Origin: a virus
DNA: 32,135 nucleotides
IMG/VR virus record: IMGVR_UViG_3300033149_002449
Location: 1-32,135 of that record
Direction: 5' to 3' (one strand)
Shown here: one piece after another, positions 20,846 to 29,197 of the stretch
How positions within the stretch are numbered: position 1 is the first letter of the stretch
Layout of the letters: every line of letters begins with the position of its first letter
The notes under the pieces: model-generated
Told to the model about the DNA's origin: nothing
What the model saw: only the letters and a program-made list of their open reading frames with translations
Databases searched by the model: none
Position numbers and translations under genes: made by a program

Positions 20846-22441
20846 ATGGCAGAACAAAAAAAGAAATCAATTGAAGCTCTAATTGAGAAAAGAGAAGGTA
20901 AGCTGGTAGCAATCGCTTCTTCGGAAGATAAAGATAGAATGGGCGATATTGTTAAAGTTGATGGCTGGGTTCTTGATAACTTCAAGAAAAACCCTGTTAT
21001 TCAATTTGCCCATAATTATTCCATTCCGCCAGTTGGTATTGCTAAAAACATCAGAGTTGAAGGAAAGAATTTGGTGTTTGAACCAGTTTTTCATGAAATT
21101 ACTCCGTTTGCTAAACAAGTAAAAGAAATGTATGAAGCAGAGCCGCCAATTATGAGAGCATTTTCTGTTGGGTTTATTCCTTTGAAAGTTGATGAAAAAG
21201 ACCCTCACGTGATTTTAAAGCAAGAACTGCTTGAAATTTCAGCTGTTCCTGTCCCCGCTTTAGCAAGCGCCTTAACCCTTTCAAAAGAATTTACTGATAA
21301 AGACAAAGAAGCAGTAAATGATTGGGTCAAAGGAGAAATAAAGGCATTAGAAGACCAGTCAGACGAAGAAAATGAGACTCTTGCAGAAGAAGAAATTTCA
21401 GAAGTATTTACCACAGCTTCTGAGGTTTTAGAAAAAGAAATGGTGATTAAACCTTACCCAAATGAACACTCTTGCCGATTAAAAAGCCCTGATAAATACG
21501 AAAGATTTAAAAGAAAGAATTGTTATCGTAAACACGATGACAAATGTATAGATTATATCTTTGGTATTAAAGAGGGTAAGGCAGAAGTCCAATCAATGCG
21601 TTATAACAAAGAAGTTTGGACTGAAGGTTCGGCAAGGGCACATTGTAAGTCCCATAATGGAACATTTGAGCCGGCGACAAGGGAAGAAACGGAAGCAGAA
21701 AAGAAAGGGGTGGTTCCGTTCAAGAAGTTTGCTTTAGCAGATGAAGGAGTTAGTTGGGACGCTCGTGCCGCCGAAGCAAGAGTAAGAAGATGGGCAGGTG
21801 GTCCGGATAAAGATAATATCAACTGGACAAAATACAGACAGGCATTTACTTGGTATGATAGTGGCGATACTGAAAATCTACGAGCTTACAAACTTCCTCA
21901 CCACGATGTTATTGGTGGAGGTTTGAAAACAGTTTGGAGGGGGGTTGCGGCCGCAATGGCTGTATTGTTAGGGGCAAGAGGCGGAGTTGATATACCTGAT
22001 AATGATAAGAAAGGAGTATACAATCATCTTGTAAAGCACTATAAAGAGTTTGACAAAGAACCACCAGAATTAAGAGAATATACCAAAGCTGAATTATTTG
22101 AAATGTTTGATATTAGTAGTGCTGATACACTCGATGAATTAGAAGAAAGATTAAAAAGAGAATTAGATAGAATTTCAGAGCCTAAAATTAAACTTGGTGA
22201 AAACAGACAGATTATAGAAAATGCCATACAAGAATTAAAAAGGACGATTGCTGTCCTACAGGGACTGCTTAAAGCAGATGCTGTTCGGGACAGTGAAGGC
22301 GAATCGAAAGGTCGAGCAAAGATGGCAAAGAAACCATTGATGAACAAGGTTATATTGCGGGCTTTGCAAAGAATAAACAAAGATTCTAACTTCGTATTAA
22401 AAGAAGTTAAGAAGTCAAAGAAAAATGAGCGCAAAAGATGA
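20846..22441 (+). CDS. Prohead protease with two extra C-terminal modules
   Basis: 531 residues. Residues about 10-145 are an HK97-type S78 prohead protease: FAHNYSIPPVGIA (His56), AFSVGFIPLKV (Ser107) and QELLEISAVPVPA. It trims scaffold from capsid protein during maturation. Two further modules follow: a Cys/His-rich one at about 203-275 (PYPNEHSCRL, NCYRKHDDKCIDYIFGIKEG, ARAHCKSHNG) and a Trp-rich one at about 303-400 (VSWDARAAEARVRRWAGGPD, KLPHHDVIGG, GVDIPDNDKKGVYNHLVKHY). A helical tail (about 415-480) ends the chain. The extra modules recur near phage proteases but are not normally needed for cleavage; they may be scaffold or a self-processed part. It overlaps the capsid gene by 17 bases. 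Confidence 0.85.
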   Translation: MAEQKKKSIEALIEKREGKLVAIASSEDKDRMGDIVKVDGWVLDNFKKNPVIQFAHNYSIPPVGIAKNIRVEGKNLVFEPVFHEITPFAKQVKEMYEAEPPIMRAFSVGFIPLKVDEKDPHVILKQELLEISAVPVPALASALTLSKEFTDKDKEAVNDWVKGEIKALEDQSDEENETLAEEEISEVFTTASEVLEKEMVIKPYPNEHSCRLKSPDKYERFKRKNCYRKHDDKCIDYIFGIKEGKAEVQSMRYNKEVWTEGSARAHCKSHNGTFEPATREETEAEKKGVVPFKKFALADEGVSWDARAAEARVRRWAGGPDKDNINWTKYRQAFTWYDSGDTENLRAYKLPHHDVIGGGLKTVWRGVAAAMAVLLGARGGVDIPDNDKKGVYNHLVKHYKEFDKEPPELREYTKAELFEMFDISSADTLDELEERLKRELDRISEPKIKLGENRQIIENAIQELKRTIAVLQGLLKADAVRDSEGESKGRAKMAKKPLMNKVILRALQRINKDSNFVLKEVKKSKKNERKR

Positions 22442-23636
22442 ACTCAAGAAAAAGTTAGCCGAGATAGACGAATTGAGGAAACAATTAGAAGAGGAGGAAG
22501 AAGCACCAAAAGAAGAGGAAACCGAAGAAGCAGTTGAAGAAACTGAAGAGGAAACAGAAGAAACCGAAGAAGAAGTTGAGGAAGCAGTTGAAAAAGTGGT
22601 TAAGAAAATTGAGAAAAAATTGAACTTAAAAGAATTGAAAGAGAAATTAGACGAGTTGGCCGGCAGGAGACCAGATATGGCCAGCAAGCTTTATACTCCC
22701 GTCGATGTTAGGAAGGGCGTGGATAGCTTGAGCAAGGAAGAAAAAATCGTTGGATTCTTTCAAGCCCTTGTCAATGGTGACCATGCTGTTCTTAAAGCAT
22801 TGAGCGAAGGAGTTGCGGCCGATGGTGGTTATCTATTTCCTGATGAGTTCCGGGCTGAACTTATTAAGGACTTAGAAGACCCGCATCACATGCGTGGCCT
22901 TGTTAGGGTTGTTCCGATGAAAAGGGACGTAATGAAAATCCCGAAACTCGGAAGCAAGCCAAAGGTTACTTGGACTTCGGAAAATGCCACCAAATCTACC
23001 ACTACAGCCGATTTTTCCGAAAAAACCCTTACTGCTTACAAAGTTGCCGCTATTCTTTATGCCAGTGAAGAATTGGTTGAAGATTGCGACACTTTCGATG
23101 TTGTAAGGTTAATCATCAGTCTATTTGCCGAGGCAATTAGAGATGAAGAGGACAAAGTCATTACCGCTGGTAGTGGTACTGGCCAACCAACTGGTTTGAC
23201 TAATTGCTCAATTGGTAGTGTTGCTTGTTCTGGAAACCTTGATTTTGACGACATTATTAACTTGATTTATCTGTTGCCTTCCAAGTACAGGGCAAATGCC
23301 AAGTTCTTGGTTCACAACACGAATATCAAGGAGTTGAGAAAAATCAAGGATAGCCAGAATAGGTACATCTGGCAAGAAGCAGTAGCTCCAGGCCAACCCG
23401 CCACGATTTACGGTTATCCTGTCATTGAGAATAACTGGCTTCCTGAATCCGAAATTTATTTCGGAGATTACAAGAGAGGTTATTGGCTCGGCGACAGAAA
23501 AAGAATGACCGTTACGATTTCTCGTGAAGCAGGCGATGCTTGGGAGAAAGACCAAGTTGGTATCAGGGTTGTTGAAAGAATAGCTGGAAATTGTGTCCTT
23601 GAAAACGCTATTAGGAAACTTACTGGTATTCCTTAG
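22425..23636 (+). CDS. HK97-type major capsid protein
   Basis: 403 residues. Residues about 1-95 form a strongly acidic coiled coil (Glu-rich heptads), the delta/scaffold domain usually removed by the prohead protease. The capsid fold follows: GVAADGGYLFPDEFRAELIK (about 127-146), GLVRVVPMKRDVMKIPKL, the E-loop region TWTSENATKS, SEELVEDCD, a G/T-rich segment TAGSGTGQPTGL and the P-domain ending ERIAGNCVLENAIRKL. No crosslinking Lys/Asn pair can be confirmed by eye. It forms the icosahedral shell. The protease just upstream is its expected partner. Confidence 0.9.
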   Translation: MSAKDELKKKLAEIDELRKQLEEEEEAPKEEETEEAVEETEEETEETEEEVEEAVEKVVKKIEKKLNLKELKEKLDELAGRRPDMASKLYTPVDVRKGVDSLSKEEKIVGFFQALVNGDHAVLKALSEGVAADGGYLFPDEFRAELIKDLEDPHHMRGLVRVVPMKRDVMKIPKLGSKPKVTWTSENATKSTTTADFSEKTLTAYKVAAILYASEELVEDCDTFDVVRLIISLFAEAIRDEEDKVITAGSGTGQPTGLTNCSIGSVACSGNLDFDDIINLIYLLPSKYRANAKFLVHNTNIKELRKIKDSQNRYIWQEAVAPGQPATIYGYPVIENNWLPESEIYFGDYKRGYWLGDRKRMTVTISREAGDAWEKDQVGIRVVERIAGNCVLENAIRKLTGIP

Positions 23637-23655
23637 TGATAAACTAACTTGGAGT

Positions 23656-23713
23656 GGAGACAAAGAGTAGAGGATAGTTTCGTGCCTTCTGGACTATCTT
23701 CTCCTTTGTCTCC
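23656..23713 (+). other. Long imperfect hairpin behind the capsid gene
   Basis: The arms GGAGACAAAG (from 23656) and CTTTGTCTCC (ending 23713) pair perfectly; inside, about ten more pairs form after a small bulge, with a loop of about 14 bases. No U-run follows. It fills most of the 89-base gap between the capsid gene and the next start and could stabilise the abundant capsid mRNA or act as a processing site. Confidence 0.55.
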
Positions 23714-23725
23714 TTCCAACAAACT

Positions 23726-23938
23726 GTGCAGAGAATAATTTATTTAAAAGATTATAAGGGTCATAAAAAAGGAGAGATTGAAATTGTAAGCAACAATGTT
23801 GCTCACGGTTTGATTGAACTTGGAGTAGCAAAGATTGCTACTAAAAGAAAATCATTAAGAAAACCACCAATGGATAGAATGATGAGGCCCCAAAAAGAAG
23901 CAAAGAAATTGAAAAAGGGTAAGTACATAACAAAATGA
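23726..23938 (+). CDS. Small protein after the capsid gene
   Basis: 70 residues from GTG 23726. YLKDYKGHKKGEIEIVSNNVAHGLIELGVAKI (about 5-36) resembles the short proteins often found right behind HK97 capsid genes, in which YRGHKAGDVVEV...AHALIDAG is the pattern. Residues from about 40 are very basic (MRPQKEAKKLKKGK), which may bind DNA or the capsid interior. It is followed by an ATGA overlap into a glycosyltransferase gene. Confidence 0.75.
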   Translation: MQRIIYLKDYKGHKKGEIEIVSNNVAHGLIELGVAKIATKRKSLRKPPMDRMMRPQKEAKKLKKGKYITK

Positions 23939-25125
23939 AGATAGCAATCCTTACAGCTTTTAGAAATATGCCGGAAAGTTATTCATTGGTGAATGACGTT
24001 CGAGACCAGATTAAGACCTTGAATAAATATGGTCATAAAGTAGTTTTCTTTGCTCAAGAAGGCTGTAAAGGAGAGGGAATAGAATGCGAAATGAAAGCGA
24101 TATTTCCGAGATTTAGAATGGAGAAGAATGTAGAGAACCCAGAAATTAAAAAACAGCTCATTGAAATTTTTAAAAAGGAGTTGAAGGAATTTGATGTAGC
24201 TATTGAACACGACTTGATATACCTACAAGCATATTATACTTATCGAAAAGCTATTATGGAGTGTGGTGTTTCGAATGTTAAATGGATACATTGGGCACAT
24301 TCAGCGATAAGCGGAGGGTTAAATCTTAAAATGCCCAGAAGCAGGTATGTTTATATGAACTATACCGATGTCCCGAGATTTGCCAAAGCGATTGGCGTAA
24401 GCGAAAGCGATGTTAGAGTGGTATTTAATAACAAAGACCCCAGATTGTTTTTTGACTGGCACCCTATCACTTACCAGTTAGCAGATAAGTATGATTTATT
24501 TAATCGGGATATTATTCAAACCTACCCGATTTGCTCAACCAGAATGGACGCCAAGGGAATAGATAAGGTTATAGAAGTATTTGCTAAATTAAAAGAGATA
24601 GGAAATAAGGTTTTATTGATTATTTGTAATGCTAACGCAAGGAGGTTAAAAGAACAGATTGAAGCTAAACTGAAATTTGCTTACGAAAAGGGTTTAAGTA
24701 AAGACGAAATTGTTTTTACTTCAACTTTATCACCGGAAACAATTGGGGGAGTCCCAAGAGATGTGGTAAGAGACCTTATGCAAATTTCAAACTTATTTAT
24801 TTTCCCAACAACTTCAGAAGTATGCTCAAACGTCCTTTTAGAAGCATCAATGACTAAACAATTGCTTGTTCTTAACAAAGATTTTCCGCCTTTATTTGAC
24901 TTTGGCGAGGAAAATAAAAGTGTTTTAGCTCATAGTTTTGGTTCGGTTCGAAAATTGAGTTTTACGAGTGTAACTGATGATGCTTATCTGAAGTTAGCCA
25001 AAAAAATAGATGAATATCTAAAGAATAGTAAGATAAATCAGCAGTTTTTGAGGATTAAAAATTCCTGTAACATAGATATTATTTACAAAAAACAATTAGA
25101 ACCGATTTTATTAGAAGATTATTAA
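23935..25125 (+). CDS. GT4-type glycosyltransferase
   Basis: 396 residues, full GT-B length. N-terminal domain: IAILTAFRNMPESYSLVNDV, then VKWIHWAHSAISGG. C-terminal domain: TYPICSTRMDAKGIDKVIEV, LLIICNAN, a helix with ETIGGVPRDVVRDLMQISN and the donor motif SEVCSNVLLEAS with the E-x7-E spacing. It is coupled by ATGA to the small protein after the capsid gene, so it belongs to the late structural transcript. Donor and acceptor are not identifiable from sequence. Confidence 0.82.
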   Translation: MKIAILTAFRNMPESYSLVNDVRDQIKTLNKYGHKVVFFAQEGCKGEGIECEMKAIFPRFRMEKNVENPEIKKQLIEIFKKELKEFDVAIEHDLIYLQAYYTYRKAIMECGVSNVKWIHWAHSAISGGLNLKMPRSRYVYMNYTDVPRFAKAIGVSESDVRVVFNNKDPRLFFDWHPITYQLADKYDLFNRDIIQTYPICSTRMDAKGIDKVIEVFAKLKEIGNKVLLIICNANARRLKEQIEAKLKFAYEKGLSKDEIVFTSTLSPETIGGVPRDVVRDLMQISNLFIFPTTSEVCSNVLLEASMTKQLLVLNKDFPPLFDFGEENKSVLAHSFGSVRKLSFTSVTDDAYLKLAKKIDEYLKNSKINQQFLRIKNSCNIDIIYKKQLEPILLEDY

Positions 25126-25126
25126 A

Positions 25127-26422
25127 ATGGAAAAAACCAAGCCAATTGATATTCTGTTAGTTACATACCAAAGAGTTCATTTCCTTAAAAGAACAATTGA
25201 CGAGATTTACAAAAGAACTTTTTATCCTTACAGATTGATAGTGATTGATAATGCTTCAACCGATGGTACAAAAGATTACTTGAAACATTGTAAAAAGATT
25301 GGAAAGATTAGCGAGCATATTTTTCTATCCCAAAACATAGGTCAACCTAAAGCATTAAATGAAGGATTTAAACTGGTTGAGTCAGAAGTATTTGTTACGA
25401 CCCAAGATGACCTAATCCCTCCGAACTTACGACCTTGTTGGTTGGAGAGATTAGTTCATTTATTTAACAAATACTATCCGGATTATGGAGCGATATGTAT
25501 GAGGATACAAAGGACAGCAAGATTAGAGATAGACGAAGACAGAGAATTGATTGATACAATAAAAAGTATGCCTTCTGTTTTCCGGATTCAGAAGAGAAGC
25601 GATTTAGCTCAATTAGGAGATAGACCATTTGGCAGATTAAGGCATTGGGAGTCGCATACTTTCGCCAATACAATGAAAAAACTTAAAAAGAAGTATGCGA
25701 TGGCAACTTATCTTTATGCTAACCATATTGGTTTTATGCCAGAAAACAAAGGGTATGTTAAAGGATTTAAAGATTATTTCACTTATAGCCCAGAAAGAGT
25801 TAAACAAGGAGAGCAGAAACCATATCCGGATATTGACCCTGAAACGAATATACCAGTAAAGATAAATCACCCTTATGATGAAAGAGAGCAACAAAGAAGA
25901 GAGAAAAGAATGAAAGAAAAGGGAGTGCCGACTGAAAAGTGGACAAAACAATGTGAAGGGCAAAGAAGTTTGCTTGCCAAGTATTGTCAAGGTCGAGGAA
26001 TAGATGTCGGTTGTGGTTATAGGAAAGTTCACCCAGATGCGATTGGCATTGATTTGTTCCCTTTTCCGGGAGTAGATATAGTTGGGATTTCCGGAGATGA
26101 TTTATGGATGTTTAGAGACGAAGAATTAGATTATGTAATGGCTTGTCATTCATTAGAGCATTTTTCGGACACAAAGAAAACTTTAAAAGAATGGGACAGA
26201 GTTTTAAAAAAGGGCGGGATATTAGGAATAATTGTCCCTGATGGCGAATTGGGGCCGAAAACAATTTTAGAAGAAGGACATAAGGTTGCTTTGACAAAAC
26301 CAGTTCTTCATTATCTTTTAAAACATTGGCTTGGATATAAACCAATAGAGCATAGGAATATGACTGAATTGAAAGGACACAATGCCCAAAAGTCAATCCT
26401 TTGCGTTTATAAGAAAAGATGA
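25127..26422 (+). CDS. GT2 glycosyltransferase fused to a SAM methyltransferase
   Basis: 431 residues. Residues about 1-245: GT2 fold with DILLVTYQRVHFLKRTI, IVIDNASTDGTKDYL, FVTTQDDLIPP (metal-binding Asp pair) and IQKRSDLAQLG. Residues about 285-425: class I methyltransferase, GIDVGCGYRKVHPDAIGIDL, ACHSLEHFSD and WDRVLKKGGILGIIVPDG. One protein could both add a sugar and methylate it, giving a capped unit. The GT2 half is paralogous to the next gene, including the shared KPYP-x-IDP-x-TNIP segment at its end. Confidence 0.85.
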   Translation: MEKTKPIDILLVTYQRVHFLKRTIDEIYKRTFYPYRLIVIDNASTDGTKDYLKHCKKIGKISEHIFLSQNIGQPKALNEGFKLVESEVFVTTQDDLIPPNLRPCWLERLVHLFNKYYPDYGAICMRIQRTARLEIDEDRELIDTIKSMPSVFRIQKRSDLAQLGDRPFGRLRHWESHTFANTMKKLKKKYAMATYLYANHIGFMPENKGYVKGFKDYFTYSPERVKQGEQKPYPDIDPETNIPVKINHPYDEREQQRREKRMKEKGVPTEKWTKQCEGQRSLLAKYCQGRGIDVGCGYRKVHPDAIGIDLFPFPGVDIVGISGDDLWMFRDEELDYVMACHSLEHFSDTKKTLKEWDRVLKKGGILGIIVPDGELGPKTILEEGHKVALTKPVLHYLLKHWLGYKPIEHRNMTELKGHNAQKSILCVYKKR

Positions 26423-27135
26423 TTGACATAGTATTACTTACTTGTAACCGATTACATTTCACCAAAAGAAGTATTGAAGAGCTTTATAAGAGAGTAAAAA
26501 CTCCGTTTAGATTGATAGTGGTTGACAACGCTTCAAGAGATGGAACATTAGAGTATCTGGAGAAATTAAAAAGAGAAGGCAAGATTTACAAGCTCGTTTC
26601 AAACAAAAAAGAAGTTACTTTATGCTTTGCTTATGACCAAGGGTTTGAGTTCGTTGAGTCAGAGTTCTTTATTATGATGCAAGACGACATTATAGTTCCC
26701 GAACTTGAACCAGATGTTATTCAGCAGTTGATTGGTTTAATGAAAAAATATCCCAATCACGGAGGCATAGGTTGTAGGATACAGAGAATTCCCAATATGA
26801 AATGGACAAAAGGAGATTTAAGCAGGGCAAGAAAGGCATTATCAGCTTATTTCAGAATTCAAAGAAAATCTGATTATATTGCGATGGGCGGACTTGGAAA
26901 CAGATATTGGGATGACGCTGAATTCCTTAAAAGAATGAGGAATAAATTAGGCAAAGAATGTAGTTGGGCAAATAATTTATGGTTGAACCATTTAGGATAT
27001 TGTAAGAATAGAGGTTATCCGGATTGGTATAATAGACAATGGAGTTTTCCGGTAAGACAGAAACAAGATTATTTGAGAAAACCATATCCGAAAATAGACC
27101 CAAAAACAAATATCCCATTAAAACTTTTAAAATGA
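26419..27135 (+). CDS. GT2-type glycosyltransferase
   Basis: 238 residues, ATGA overlap with the fused gene. GT2 motifs: IDIVLLTCNRLHFTKRSI, LIVVDNASRDGTLEYL, FFIMMQDDIIVPE (Asp pair) and RIQRKSDYIAMGG. It is a close relative of the GT2 half upstream but lacks the methyltransferase domain, implying duplication. The end (KPYPKIDPKTNIPLK) is the same motif as in the paralogue. Donor sugar unknown; the inverting GT2 fold includes rhamnosyl-, galactosyl- and glucosaminyltransferases. Confidence 0.85.
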   Translation: MIDIVLLTCNRLHFTKRSIEELYKRVKTPFRLIVVDNASRDGTLEYLEKLKREGKIYKLVSNKKEVTLCFAYDQGFEFVESEFFIMMQDDIIVPELEPDVIQQLIGLMKKYPNHGGIGCRIQRIPNMKWTKGDLSRARKALSAYFRIQRKSDYIAMGGLGNRYWDDAEFLKRMRNKLGKECSWANNLWLNHLGYCKNRGYPDWYNRQWSFPVRQKQDYLRKPYPKIDPKTNIPLKLLK

Positions 27136-27773
27136 ACATTACAATAATAACAGCGGGTTGGCGATTAGAAGGAGTAAGAAGAGTAATTGAATGCGTTGAC
27201 AATCAAACTTACAAGAAATGGCAACACATTATAGTTAATGATAATAATTCCGAATTAAGATGGAAATTACCAAAGATATGTAGAGGAAACAAAAACAGAC
27301 ACTGGGTTGATTTGGGAGTAAGAACCCACTATTTCGGCGGATTTGCCAGAAATGTTGGGGCAGTCATCTCCTTTGCTTATCTAAAAGATAGTCAAAGAGA
27401 ATGGGGAGATGAATGGATTTGTTTTTTAGACGATGATAATTTATGGTATCCGGACCATTTAGAAACATTAGTTGAAGGACACAAACAAAAACCGGAAGCG
27501 GTTTTAATAGGAGTTGATATGGAAATAAGAGGAGTAATAAATAAAGATTACAGACATATTTTAAAATGCCAGATAAAACCCCAACAATGTGATTTAGGAA
27601 GTTTCCTTTACAAGAAAGATATATTTGAGAAATATGGTGGATTTAAACCAAGACCAAGAAGAAAAATCACTTATGATTGGGAATTGATTGAAAAAATAGC
27701 AATGTTTGAAGGAATGGATAAAGTCCATATAATTCACAAGCCAACTTTCATTTATTATCACAAAGAAAGATGA
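27132..27773 (+). CDS. GT2-type glycosyltransferase
   Basis: 213 residues from ATG 27132, chosen for its ATGA overlap; the frame extends upstream to 27039 but would then overlap the previous gene by about 97 bases. Motifs: ITIITAGWRLEGVRRVI, HIIVNDNNSELRW, WICFLDDDNLWYPDH (DxD and the following acidic position) and CDLGSFLYKKDIFEKYGGF, with a C-terminal YDWELIEKI. It resembles GT2 enzymes that elongate polysaccharide. ATGA overlap to the next gene too. Confidence 0.82.
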   Translation: MNITIITAGWRLEGVRRVIECVDNQTYKKWQHIIVNDNNSELRWKLPKICRGNKNRHWVDLGVRTHYFGGFARNVGAVISFAYLKDSQREWGDEWICFLDDDNLWYPDHLETLVEGHKQKPEAVLIGVDMEIRGVINKDYRHILKCQIKPQQCDLGSFLYKKDIFEKYGGFKPRPRRKITYDWELIEKIAMFEGMDKVHIIHKPTFIYYHKER

Positions 27774-28315
27774 ACGAAATTGTACTCCAGATGAAACAAA
27801 TGAGAAGGGCAATGAGGGTATATGTTTTAATGCTTTACGAGATTGTTTTAGAAAGTAAACCAGATTTGATATTAGAGATTGGAGTTGGACAAGCTCAAAG
27901 TACCAGAACCTTTTTGTCCGCCCTAAAAGAAAACGGAAAAGGAAAACTTGTTTCAATTGATTTAAGAGATAGAACGAATAGAGTTCCGGAAGAATTAAGA
28001 CCTTATTGGCATTTAGTAGTTGGCAATTCACATTCAAAAGAAGTATTTGAGAAAGTCAAACAATTTGGTCAATACGAGCTTTTATTGATAGATGGAGACC
28101 ATAGTTACAAAGGAGTAAAAAAAGATTTTGAAATGTATGTACCATTAGTTAAAGATAGAGGATTGATATTGATGCACGACACGGTTAATATCAGGGAAGG
28201 AGTCAGGGATTTCTGGAAAGAAATTAGATATCCTAAAGTCAATTTAGAGTACGGGAGTACAATTTATGGAAAAGGTCATTTAATACCAGGAATGGGTATA
28301 ATTCAGAAAATATGA
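27770..28315 (+). CDS. SAM-dependent methyltransferase (Methyltransf_24-like)
   Basis: 181 residues. ILEIGVGQAQSTRTFLSAL (about 31-49), GKLVSIDLRDRT, LLLIDGDHSYKGVKKDFEMY (about 102-121) and GLILMHDTVN match methyltransferases that include O-methyltransferases and cephalosporin-hydroxylase-like enzymes; the IDGDHSY block is the most distinctive. In this cluster it probably methylates a sugar hydroxyl. ATGA overlaps at both ends make it part of a tightly coupled run. Confidence 0.8.
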   Translation: MNEIVLQMKQMRRAMRVYVLMLYEIVLESKPDLILEIGVGQAQSTRTFLSALKENGKGKLVSIDLRDRTNRVPEELRPYWHLVVGNSHSKEVFEKVKQFGQYELLLIDGDHSYKGVKKDFEMYVPLVKDRGLILMHDTVNIREGVRDFWKEIRYPKVNLEYGSTIYGKGHLIPGMGIIQKI

Positions 28316-28512
28316 TAATTTGGAAACCTTTAACAAAATACAAAAAACACAGAGAAGAACACGCCTACCATTGCGATTTCGCTTTAGAAGAAGGAGAAGT
28401 TTTTGAACTAAAATTACCAAACGGAGAAGGAATAAAAGAGATTTGCCCAAAAGGGAAAACCCTAAAATTTCATTTCGAAATTTGCGTTGAACCCTTTGAG
28501 AAAAATGGTTAA
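28312..28512 (+). CDS. Small unknown protein (66 aa)
   Basis: A beta-rich, acidic protein with four strands suggested by alternating hydrophobics (DFALEEGEVFELKLPNGEG, KTLKFHFEICVEPF) and a His-rich start (KKHREEHAYHC). No family recognised. It overlaps the methyltransferase by 4 bases and the next glycosyltransferase by 8, so it may be a small partner of either. Confidence 0.55.
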   Translation: MIIWKPLTKYKKHREEHAYHCDFALEEGEVFELKLPNGEGIKEICPKGKTLKFHFEICVEPFEKNG

Positions 28513-29197
28513 AAAAAGTCCCAAAATTGTTGCTTGTTTTATGGCTCACGATGATGATGATTATATTGATATGGTTTTAGAAGATTTATCTAAATATGTT
28601 GACGAGATTTATGTAAATCTTAACGAGCCGACGCCTTATATCCGCAAAGCGGTGGTTAACCACCCGAAAGTTGTCAAGTATATAGAAACAAAGAATAATG
28701 GAAGATGGAATCAAGGCCTTCAAAGAGATAACACGATTAGAATGCTCGATGATGTTAAACCGGATATAGTATTATTTCCCGATTCAGATGAAATTTATCC
28801 CAAGAACCTAAAAGAACAATTAGAAAAGTTTTGGCAAGATGAAAAAAAGAAAACATTTTGGTTTAGATTGATTTATTTGTGGGATAGCGAAAAAACTTTC
28901 AGAAATGACCGGCTTTGGAAAAGCATTCACCACGTCAGGGCTTATAAATGGCAACCGAACATTACTTATTTGCCTAAATACGCCGGATATGCTTGTCCAA
29001 CGACTTTTATTCATTTACCCAAAGAAACAAGATTTCATTCAGATACGCCAATTCTTCATTATGGTTATATGACAGAAGAAAACAGGGCAAGAAAATATGC
29101 CAGAGCAGGTCGGGACTATATCTATGACAAAGAGTATAGGAAAATGATTGATGACAAGAAATTAGTTAAAGAATTGCCTGAAAATTTATGGCCTTAA
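28505..29197 (+). CDS. GT2-like glycosyltransferase
   Basis: 230 residues from ATG 28505; an in-frame TTG at 28487 is possible. IVACFMAHDDDDYIDMVLED replaces the usual N-terminal strand-loop, then YVDEIYVNLNEPT, NQGLQRDNTI and VLFPDSDEIYPKN with the DxD of the metal site. The C-terminal half has RLWKSIHHVRAYKW and HLPKETRFHSD. It is a GT-A type transferase of the GT2 group found in phage and bacterial glycan clusters. It overlaps the following gene by 10 bases. Confidence 0.78.
   Translation: MVKKSPKIVACFMAHDDDDYIDMVLEDLSKYVDEIYVNLNEPTPYIRKAVVNHPKVVKYIETKNNGRWNQGLQRDNTIRMLDDVKPDIVLFPDSDEIYPKNLKEQLEKFWQDEKKKTFWFRLIYLWDSEKTFRNDRLWKSIHHVRAYKWQPNITYLPKYAGYACPTTFIHLPKETRFHSDTPILHYGYMTEENRARKYARAGRDYIYDKEYRKMIDDKKLVKELPENLWP

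Noticed and set aside
19933-22687. Several long minus-strand frames opposite the portal, protease and capsid genes
   Set aside because: They are Ser/Leu-rich mirror frames of Lys/Glu-rich genes, with no Shine-Dalgarno sequence and no motif.
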